A stretch of DNA of 6,225 nucleotides. Source: JAAZFE01 sp034005635. Its GTDB lineage: Bacteria > Verrucomicrobiota > Kiritimatiellia > CAIQIC01 > Lenti-01. Position numbers and translations under genes: made by a program. Numbering within the stretch: the stretch's first letter is position 1; each line of letters begins with the position of its first letter. Shown here piece by piece: positions 1-4,834 of this stretch. The notes beneath the pieces are model-generated. The model was not told where the DNA came from, did no database searches, and saw nothing but the letters and a program-made list of their open reading frames with translations. The stretch is from the NCBI GenBank assembly GCA_034005635.1, contig JAVEUJ010000143.1, positions 1 to 6,225 of the forward strand, written 5' to 3'.

Positions 1-1081
1 ACAGCCATTTTTTGCGGCGGAAAAAGAGCAGCATGCCAACGGTCATGCCCAGCATCAGCACCAGGACTGCGGGATAGCCCCACGTCCGGTGCAGCTCGGG
101 CATGTGCTGGAAGTTCATGCCGTACACCCCGGCCACAAACGTCAGGGGAATGAACAGCGTCGCAATAATGGTCAGGACCTTCATGATCTCGTTCATCCGG
201 TTGCCGGTGATTGAGACATACAGTTCAGTCAGACTGGCCAGCAAGTCGCGGTCGGTCTCGATGCTGTCGAGGACCTGGATGCAGTGATCGTATAAATCGC
301 GGAAGTACATGTCCGTGCTGTCGTCGAACAGCTCGGAGCGGGTTTTCTGGATCGAACCAATGAGTTCGCGCAACGGCCAGGCCGCGCGGCGCACGTAGAT
401 GATCTGGCGCTTCAGCCGATGGATGTCGCGCAGGAAGTTAGCCGACGGGTGACCTTCCAGCAGGGCCTCATCCAGTTCCGCAATCTGATCGCCCAGGGCT
501 TCGAGGACCGAAAAATAGCCATCAATCACGGCGTCGAGGAGGGAGTAGGCAAGGTAGTCGGCCTTCATCGAACGGATGCGGCCCCGACCGGAGCGGATGC
601 GTTCGCGGACAAAATCAAAGACGTCGCCCGGGGCCTCTTGAAATGTGATGACCCGGTCTTTTTTGAGCACCAAGCCCACATGTTCGGCAATGATGTCTTT
701 GGGGTTGGCGGGGTCCACGCGCAGCATTTTAAACGTCAGAAAAGCGTACTGATCAAACAAGTCATATTTGGGCCGTTGGGTGGTGTTGGCGATATCCTCG
801 AGCGTCAACGCATGGATATCAAAGTGGCGCCCAACTTCCTCCAGCAGCGTGGTATCGCTGAGTCCGTCAATATTGAGCCAGCCAATTTGCCCGGGGAGAG
901 ATTTTACTGCCGCTGTTTCCAGGGTCGCCGGAGCGATCTCCGTTACCGCGCGGTCATCATAGGCGATCCATTGCATGCTGGGCGTATGGCGGCGCTCCTG
1001 GCCGACGTAGAGCACGGTGCCGGGGGGCAGGCCGTGGGTGGGGTTTCGTTTCCGCAAGGATGCTGGCACGCCGTTGGTCAT
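1..1081 (-). CDS. corA: CorA-type magnesium/cobalt transport protein (3' end at window edge)
   Basis: Inner-membrane channel of the CorA family (MIT superfamily) that takes up Mg2+, and Co2+ in many members, as a homopentamer. The minus-strand frame is open from the start at 1081 to the edge and encodes 360 residues. A soluble alpha/beta N-terminal domain and long helices (about 1-300) are followed by two membrane segments (about 303-320 and 336-354). The family signature YGMNF is at residues 320-324 at the end of the first membrane helix, and MPEL follows in the periplasmic loop. The protein reaches the basic tail FRRKKWL, where CorA proteins commonly end, so only the stop codon is probably missing; the first base of the next codon is T. 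I chose ATG 1081 because GGAGG lies 5 nt upstream. An in-frame ATG at 1093 has no such site. The gene appears monocistronic, with a repeat block behind its promoter side. Confidence 0.96.
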   Translation of the reverse strand, partial: MTNGVPASLRKRNPTHGLPPGTVLYVGQERRHTPSMQWIAYDDRAVTEIAPATLETAAVKSLPGQIGWLNIDGLSDTTLLEEVGRHFDIHALTLEDIANTTQRPKYDLFDQYAFLTFKMLRVDPANPKDIIAEHVGLVLKKDRVITFQEAPGDVFDFVRERIRSGRGRIRSMKADYLAYSLLDAVIDGYFSVLEALGDQIAELDEALLEGHPSANFLRDIHRLKRQIIYVRRAAWPLRELIGSIQKTRSELFDDSTDMYFRDLYDHCIQVLDSIETDRDLLASLTELYVSITGNRMNEIMKVLTIIATLFIPLTFVAGVYGMNFQHMPELHRTWGYPAVLVLMLGMTVGMLLFFRRKKWL

Positions 1082-1086
1082 ATGCG

Positions 1087-1091
1087 CCTCC
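1087..1091 (-). promoter_or_regulatory. Ribosome binding site of corA
   Basis: GGAGG on the minus strand, 5 nt before ATG 1081. It overlaps the alternative in-frame ATG at 1093, which argues that translation starts at 1081. Confidence 0.75.
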
Positions 1092-1106
1092 ATCGGGGAA
1101 TGTAAA

Positions 1107-1123
1107 GCGCGGGCCGACCGCGC
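1107..1123 (-). other. GC-rich hairpin in the corA leader
   Basis: GCGCGG (1107-1112) and CCGCGC (1118-1123) form a perfect 6-bp stem with a 5-nt loop. On the minus strand it is followed by TTTA and lies about 25 nt before the corA start. It could be a structured leader or a weak attenuator. It does not match a Mg2+ riboswitch that I recognise, and it may be chance in GC-rich DNA. Confidence 0.35.
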
Positions 1124-1167
1124 GCAAGGCTGGATGTCTTGAACCGGGGGGGGAGATTCCATTTTAG

Positions 1168-1815
1168 ACAGGATTTACAGGATTTTTCAGGATTAGGAAA
1201 CAGCCGGGCAGGCAAACTACGAAAGGCGCTAAAATCGCGAAAGGTTCAGATACACCATTTGGCGCTCCTCTGTACTACAATCCCTCCAAACCATGTTTTT
1301 TTAACACGTTTCTCCTGCAATCATTTTTATAACTGATCCTTTGACAATGGATAACGTAGCATAAATTGTAGCGCCAACTTTTTGTCCTCTCCCCTCTCTT
1401 GAACATTGAATATCCCCCCCATCTTCCCCCATTCGTGGTGATTCTGGCTATTCGGATCCCCGATCCCGGGCAACACGGAGGTGCCGCCACGGCGGACAGG
1501 TAGCCCCTCCAGAAACCTTGAAAATTGAATATTCCTTGTTGAATATTGGATATTGTTTCCCCTTTTGCGTCTTGGCGTGAGACCGGCTGGTTAATCTGTT
1601 CATGAGTTCTTGAGTTCAGATTCATTTTCCTCTTTGTCTTCCTTTTCTCAATCTGTGAAATCAGTGTAATCCGTGGTGGCTTTAATCCCTTTGGTTGCGG
1701 CTATGCCGCGCCGTGAATCTCTGTGGCCCTCTGTGGTTAAAAACGGGATTGGATTGGCCATCAACCACTAACCACCCACCACTTACCAATAACTCTGCCG
1801 CTCAGGCGGCGGGCT
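1168..1815. repeat. Composite intergenic repeat block A
   Basis: Gene-free stretch between corA and the DUF3024 gene, built from short word families in series. In order: a 9-nt tandem of ACAGGATTT (1168-1197); CAAACTACGAAAG (1213-1225); a 47-nt unit starting CTCTGTACTACAATCC (1268-1314); a partial CTTGAACATTGAATAT (1398-1413); a CCGCC/GGCGG hairpin (1484-1495); an AT-rich 7-nt tandem (1518-1555); a 60-nt unit starting GCGTCTTGGCGTGAGACC (1567-1626); a GTG-rich word (1650-1680); TTTGGTTGCGGCTATGCCGC (1690-1709); CTCTGTGG words at about 10-nt spacing (1717-1738); ACCACTA-type heptads (1764-1792); and a GCCGC/GCGGC hairpin (1797-1810). Most of these recur in the same order and orientation in block B. 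Small open frames here have no family resemblance and are judged non-coding. Confidence 0.8.
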
Positions 1816-1882
1816 TGCGGTTGTTCGGGTGTTTGCTAATCTTGGGGAGTGTTTATGTTGCTTGGATAACTTAATGCTGGCT

Positions 1883-1887
1883 GGAGG
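1883..1887 (+). promoter_or_regulatory. Ribosome binding site of the DUF3024 gene
   Basis: GGAGG followed by five T residues and then ATG at 1893. This fixes the start. I see no convincing -35/-10 pair between the end of block A and this site. Confidence 0.8.
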
Positions 1888-1892
1888 TTTTT

Positions 1893-2237
1893 ATGCCCAT
1901 TCCCGAAGATGTCCGTGCCGTTGTCGAACCCCGTCTGGACCGTTATTGCCTGGACCGGGTCCCGGCCCATGTCCGCGATCGGGTCCGCTTGGGCTATATG
2001 ATCAAGGGCATGACAGTGACTTTGTTTGAGGAGCGTCCCCATTTCGAGGTGTCTAGTGTTTGGACGCGGACGGGCATTGCCCGTATTCGGTATTCCAAGA
2101 CCCATCTGACTTGGACCCTGTACTGGCCGGACCGGAACGCCAAATGGCATGCCTACGACAAGCTGCCGTCATCGGCAAATTTTGAGCGAGTTCTTAAGGA
2201 AATCGATAGCGACCCTACTGGTATTTTCTGGGGGTAG
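1893..2237 (+). CDS. DUF3024 family protein, function unknown
   Basis: A 114-residue soluble protein without signal peptide or membrane segment. I recognise the DUF3024 pattern: an N-terminal helix; a strand region where V-x-L-x-Y precedes TLFEERP (residues 43-49); a basic strand ARIRYSKTHLTWTLYW (63-78); KWHAY (84-88); and the C-terminal motif F-x-x-V-L-K-E-I-D-S-D-P-x-G-I-F-W-G (97-114), which ends the protein as is usual for the family. Length matches the family. No reaction or partner is known to me, and there are no obvious catalytic residues. It is the only plus-strand gene here, has its own strong ribosome binding site, and lies between two diverged direct copies of a composite repeat. 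This suggests that it arrived or moved separately from the envelope genes. Family assignment is from memory of the motif. Confidence 0.88.
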   Translation: MPIPEDVRAVVEPRLDRYCLDRVPAHVRDRVRLGYMIKGMTVTLFEERPHFEVSSVWTRTGIARIRYSKTHLTWTLYWPDRNAKWHAYDKLPSSANFERVLKEIDSDPTGIFWG

Positions 2238-2330
2238 TCGGGAGATCGCCGGAAAACCCGAACAGCCGGTCTAGAAGAATTAAAAAACGTAGCTCTCCCG
2301 ACCACAGGGGGTGGCGGGATCTCCCTACCC
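2232..2330. repeat. REP-like hairpin region after the DUF3024 stop
   Basis: Three inverted repeats compete here. GTCGGGAGA (2237-2245) pairs with TCTCCCGAC (2294-2302). GGGTA plus GGGAGATC (2232-2236, 2240-2247) pairs with GATCTCCC plus TACCC (2318-2330), leaving a GTC bulge. A compact local hairpin pairs TCCCG and CCAC (2296-2305) with GTGG and CGGGA (2311-2319): 9 bp, one bulged A, 5-nt loop. There is no T-run, so a simple intrinsic terminator is not supported, but the hairpins could protect or end the transcript. Confidence 0.55.
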
Positions 2331-2357
2331 AAAACCGGAATCGGATGCCATTGGTAG

Positions 2358-2378
2358 GGCGAACCCTCCGGGTGAGCC
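2358..2378. repeat. Hairpin word with tandem G-A mismatches
   Basis: GGC-GA-ACCC (2358-2366), a TCC loop, then GGGT-GA-GCC (2370-2378). The arms pair except for a symmetric GA/GA internal pair, a geometry that can form sheared G-A pairs. It follows GGTAG and resembles the short GTAGGGCG repeat words I associate with PVC genomes; that association is recall only. Confidence 0.45.
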
Positions 2379-2381
2379 GGG

Positions 2382-2410
2382 AATGAATCTGAACTCAGGA
2401 ACTCATGAAC
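2382..2410 (-). repeat. Inverted copy of the GTTCATGAGTTCTTGAG word
   Basis: The reverse complement of this 29-nt stretch matches 1598-1626 in block A at 28 of 29 positions, and the equivalent 2832-2860 in block B slightly less well. Block A and this copy form an inverted pair around the DUF3024 gene. Confidence 0.85.
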
Positions 2411-2467
2411 GGCAGGAAATAGCCAAACTACGAAAGCCGCGAAATACACGACATATTCGCTCCTCTG

Positions 2468-2537
2468 CTTGCCCACCGTCTTGTCCGCCGTAGCCTTGGC
2501 GAAGGTGGAAGCCTCGGCGTAGGCGGGCGAATCTCTG
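2468..2537. repeat. Hairpin-rich insertion in block B with 5-nt direct duplication
   Basis: Block A reads CGCTCCTCTG directly into TACTACAATCC (1263-1283). Block B has the same 10-mer (2458-2467), then extra sequence, and resumes with CTCTG (2533-2537) before TACTACAATCC. CTCTG (2463-2467 and 2533-2537) thus flanks about 65 extra bases. These are GC-rich with GTCCGCCG near the left and GTAGGCGGGC at the right, two internal short stems (GCCTTGGC, GCCTCGGC), and imperfectly complementary ends (TTGCCCACC against GGCGGGCGAA). This fits a very small non-autonomous hairpin element. Confidence 0.5.
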
Positions 2538-3013
2538 TACTACAATCCTTCCAAACTGTGTTTTTAAAACACGTTTCTCATTCTGCTTTTTACGTAAGCC
2601 GTTCTTTGATAAAAAATAAAGCCTTTCTTGAAAATTGAATATTCCTTGCTGAATATTGAACATTGTCTTCCCCTTTTTCCCCTCCCCCTCTGTGCCCCTC
2701 GGTGGCCCTCTGTGGTTAAACCGGCTTTCTTCCTGCTTTCCTGCTGTTTCCTGTTTTCCTGCTAAATTCCCCCCCCGCTCCCTGCCCCCTTTGCGCCTTC
2801 GCGTCTTGGCGTGAGACCGGCTGATTAATCTGTTCATGAGTTCTTGAGCTCAGATTCATTCTCAGTTCCCCATCCCACACCTTTCCCCATGGGTGTCCAT
2901 TCGCGTCCATTTGTGGTTGTATTTTTCTTCTTTGGTTGCGGCTATGCCGCGCTGTGGCCCTCTGTGGTTTCAAATGGATTTGATGAGAGCAGCCAAGCAG
3001 CCAACTACGAATG

Positions 3014-3030
3014 ATTCGAATTTTTCGAAT
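3014..3030. repeat. Palindrome ATTCGAA-TTT-TTCGAAT
   Basis: Perfect 7-bp inverted repeat with a 3-nt spacer in the AT-rich part of block B. It could be a binding site by shape, but it has no promoter around it and no counterpart in block A. It may just be repeated CGAAT words. Confidence 0.4.
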
Positions 3031-3077
3031 GGGGGTTGATCGTCCAACCACTAACCACCACCCACCGACCACTAACC

Positions 3078-3094
3078 CCGCCGCTCTGCGGCGG
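3078..3094 (-). other. Stable hairpin directly after the rseP stop
   Basis: CCGCCGC (3078-3084), TCT, GCGGCGG (3088-3094): a perfect 7-bp GC stem that starts on the next base after the TAG stop of rseP (3095-3097). On the minus strand no T-run follows, so it is not a classical intrinsic terminator, but it could stall polymerase or protect the 3' end. It is also the terminal word of block B; block A ends in a weaker version (1797-1810). Confidence 0.5.
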
Positions 3095-4504
3095 CTACCC
3101 CCCGAGCCAATGGCGGAGGGTGGGCAGGAGATGGCGGACGCTGTCGCGGAAAGTCAGGATGACAAACAGCGTAATAAACAGGACCGCAAACACATTGGCG
3201 AGGGCGTTGACCAGCCGGGGGGGTGGCGGACGGCGGGTCACCCATTCGTAGAGGTTCATCACGACATGGCCGCCATCGAGGATGGGGATCGGCAGCAGGT
3301 TGAGGATAGCGAGATTGACGTTGAGCAGGCCCGTGAACCAGATGGCGAGGATGAAGCTGGATTTGACCATCAGCCAGAGCATGATCAGGATCAGCACCGG
3401 GCCGCCAACGGCACCCGCGGCGGCACCGGAGGTGGTGGGCGTGGCCAGCGCGCGCAGAAAGCGGAAGATGCTGCCGGCATGGCTTTTGACCTGCGCCCAG
3501 GGGGTCGGATGAGTGCGGTCGCCGTAATCCAGATCGCTGAGCGTATTAAACTGAATGCCGATGAGGCGCCGCTCGGCCTTCGCGTCATATTGGGATTCGA
3601 CGCTGGCCGATTGCTCACGGCCCGCGCGCAGAAACACAATCTCCGCGGCACGGTCACCGACGGCTTCCACCAGTTGGCTCAGATGCGCGCGACTATAGAC
3701 CGCCTGGCCGTCATAGCGCAGAATCTGGTCGCCGGGTTCAAGTCCGGCAGCTTCTGCGCCGGAACCGGGCATGAGGGCGGCGACGTGACACGGGGCGAGG
3801 CCGTCGAGGCCGGGCAGCATTCGCAGACCGACTTCGCTGGTTTCCAGTTCGATGGTAACCTCGCGCTCGACTCCTTCAGGGGAGCGCACGGACAGAATAA
3901 CGGTATCGGCTGGGGCCAGCGCGACGCCTTCGGCCAAGACGAGCCACGAGGCTACTGGGTGGCCATCGAGCGAGAGAATTTCATCGCCGGGAACCAATCC
4001 GGCGGCGGCTGAACGGCTATCGGTTTCGACATAGCCAATGATGGCATTGCGCTCTTGCAGCGAAGAGGGCTTGCCGACAATCCAGACCAGCGTGGCCAAC
4101 ACGAATGCAAAAATGATGTTGCCGGTCGCCCCAGCAACGGACACCAGAATTTTCTTCCAGGGGGCCACGCGGGGCAGGTTGCGGGGCTCCGTGCTCTCGC
4201 CCCTCTCCCCTTTCTCCTCTTTCTTGTCACCTGCACCCTGCAACCTGTCACCTGAACTCGTTCCTTCAAGGAACGAGTTTGGATCCATCTGCGGCAGGGC
4301 GACATAGCCGCCAAAGGGGATTGCGCCAATTTTCCAGACCGTGGCGCCGACCTTGCGCTTCCATAGGGCGGGGCCCATGCCGATCGAGAAGACATCGGCC
4401 ACCAGTCCCAGCGCGCGGGCGACCAGGAAGTGCCCGAGTTCGTGGACGAAAATGCTCAAGCTGAACAGTAGCAGGATGGCGAGGATGGGGAGAAGGATGG
4501 ACAT
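3095..4504 (-). CDS. rseP: RseP-type site-2 zinc metalloprotease with two PDZ domains
   Basis: Intramembrane M50 protease that cuts membrane-embedded substrates. In E. coli it cleaves the anti-sigma factor RseA after DegS and clears signal-peptide remnants; the substrate here is unknown. The 469-residue protein has HELGH at 21-25 in the first membrane helix (two zinc-binding His and the catalytic Glu22), FGGYVALPQMDP at 64-75, and a second membrane segment near 120-142 with AGATGN. Two PDZ domains (about 155-220 and 237-300) each carry the G-L-x-P-G-D-x-I-L pattern (169-177, 254-262). The C-terminal membrane region holds NLLPIPILDGGH (402-413), whose Asp410 is the third zinc ligand. ATG 4504 has a weak AAGG 6 nt upstream. 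Odd: residues 82-109, between QMDP and the PWKKIL stretch, are a hydrophilic low-complexity insertion encoded by a 7-nt repeat and a purine-rich run. No dxr lies upstream and no bamA directly downstream. Confidence 0.96.
   Translation of the reverse strand: MSILLPILAILLLFSLSIFVHELGHFLVARALGLVADVFSIGMGPALWKRKVGATVWKIGAIPFGGYVALPQMDPNSFLEGTSSGDRLQGAGDKKEEKGERGESTEPRNLPRVAPWKKILVSVAGATGNIIFAFVLATLVWIVGKPSSLQERNAIIGYVETDSRSAAAGLVPGDEILSLDGHPVASWLVLAEGVALAPADTVILSVRSPEGVEREVTIELETSEVGLRMLPGLDGLAPCHVAALMPGSGAEAAGLEPGDQILRYDGQAVYSRAHLSQLVEAVGDRAAEIVFLRAGREQSASVESQYDAKAERRLIGIQFNTLSDLDYGDRTHPTPWAQVKSHAGSIFRFLRALATPTTSGAAAGAVGGPVLILIMLWLMVKSSFILAIWFTGLLNVNLAILNLLPIPILDGGHVVMNLYEWVTRRPPPPRLVNALANVFAVLFITLFVILTFRDSVRHLLPTLRHWLGG
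4226..4255 (-). repeat. 7-nt degenerate tandem inside rseP
   Basis: On the coding strand four heptads follow each other: AGGTGAC (4253-4247), AGGTTGC (4246-4240), AGGGTGC (4239-4233) and AGGTGAC (4232-4226). They have the same form as AGGTTAC, AGGTTGA and AGGGTGA in the cdsA-rseP spacer, where they read on the opposite strand. They encode roughly residues 84-93 of RseP, and a purine-rich run encodes about 94-107. Confidence 0.8.
4255..4279. repeat. 25-nt perfect palindrome in rseP
   Basis: AACTCGTTCCTT (4255-4266), a central C, then AAGGAACGAGTT (4268-4279): 12-bp arms and a 1-nt centre. It adjoins the heptad tract and encodes about NSFLEGTS. It might be the target or end of the insertion, or two short inverted words. 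Confidence 0.85.
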
Positions 4505-4569
4505 GGGGGGCCTTGGGGGGGGATAGGGTTCAGGGGTCAGGGTTCAGGATGGGGGCGGGGGTAAAGGGG
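4505..4569 (+). other. G-run cluster, possible G-quadruplex, at the rseP start
   Basis: G-runs at 4505-4510, 4515-4522, 4526-4528 and 4533-4536 have loops of 4, 3 and 4 nt and meet the usual four-run rule. More runs follow at 4540-4542, 4551-4555, 4557-4561 and 4566-4569. The G strand is the template strand of rseP, so the leader RNA would be C-rich and any quadruplex would form in DNA. Confidence 0.5.
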
Positions 4570-4834
4570 AAAGGTTACAGGTTGAAGGTTGAAGGTGAAA
4601 GGGTGAAGGTTATGGGGGGAAGGTTAAAGGGTTCAGGGTTCAGAGGTCAGAGGTTAGAGACGAGCGGGTTTCATTCTGAATACTGACTTCTGGATACTAT
4701 TTTCGGGCTGGTTGAAGGATACAGGTTACAGGTTGAAGGGGACCCTGGTTTTTATTTTGAATACTGACTCCTGACTTCTGAATACTGTTTTTGGTCTCCT
4801 GAATCCTGAATGCTTTTTTTCTGCCTCCTGCCCT
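4505..4834. repeat. cdsA-rseP spacer: degenerate 7-nt tandem tracts
   Basis: 330 bases without a gene. Successive tracts have period 7 but different words: AGGGTTC/AGGGGTC (4525-4548); six heptads such as AGGTTGA and AGGGTGA (4572-4613); AGGGTTC then AGAGGTC (4628-4655); CTGAATA, CTGACTT, CTGGATA (4676-4698); AGGATAC, AGGTTAC, AGGTTGA (4709-4743); TGAATAC, TGACTCC, TGACTTC, TGAATAC (4758-4787); and CCTGAAT twice (4798-4811). I see no promoter consensus for rseP and no terminator for cdsA. Confidence 0.85.

Larger units (their letters stand above)
2424..3094. repeat. Composite intergenic repeat block B
   Basis: Second copy of the word series of block A, same order and orientation, between the DUF3024 gene and rseP. 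Pairs by direct reading: CAAACTACGAAAG (2424-2436); a 47-nt unit (2533-2579) identical to 1268-1314 at 42 positions; an AT-rich unit (2627-2666) identical to 1517-1556 at 37 of 40; a 60-nt unit (2801-2860) identical to 1567-1626 at 58; TTTGGTTGCGGCTATGCCGC (2931-2950); CCCTCTGTGGTT (2958-2969); ACCACTA heptads (3047-3074); and a CCGCCGC/GCGGCGG hairpin (3078-3094). Block-specific parts include CTCTGTGCCC/CTCGGTGGCC decamers (2688-2717), a TTTCCTGC tract (2725-2763), paired GTGTCCATTC and GCGTCCATTT (2893-2912), and the 2468-2532 insertion. The frames crossing it show no protein family. Confidence 0.82.

Noticed and set aside
419..1105. Long plus-strand open frame opposite corA
   Set aside because: It is the antisense shadow of a clear CorA frame, starts within it, and shows no family resemblance.
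1341..1362. TTGACA with a TAAATT-like box as a promoter
   Set aside because: Spacing is only 15 nt, the -10 match is weak, and no gene starts within 500 nt downstream.
1275..1625. Minus-strand open frame in block A
   Set aside because: Made of repeat words that also occur in block B in other frames; no ribosome binding site or family match.
1836..2150. Minus-strand open frame opposite the DUF3024 gene
   Set aside because: The plus-strand frame has a strong ribosome binding site and a recognisable family pattern; the minus frame has neither.
2403..3072. Two overlapping minus-strand open frames in block B
   Set aside because: They translate the repeat words in different frames, giving low-complexity peptides; not credible genes.
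1168..3094. CRISPR array or integron attC sites
   Set aside because: There are no regularly spaced repeats with unique spacers, no cas or integrase gene, and no GTTRRRY-type attC ends that I can support.
3011..4012. 333-codon plus-strand open frame
   Set aside because: Antisense to rseP, begins in repeat DNA, and its composition reflects the complement of the RseP codons.
4785..4834. Intrinsic terminator after cdsA
   Set aside because: There is a run of A on the minus strand but no T-run preceded by a GC stem in the right order.
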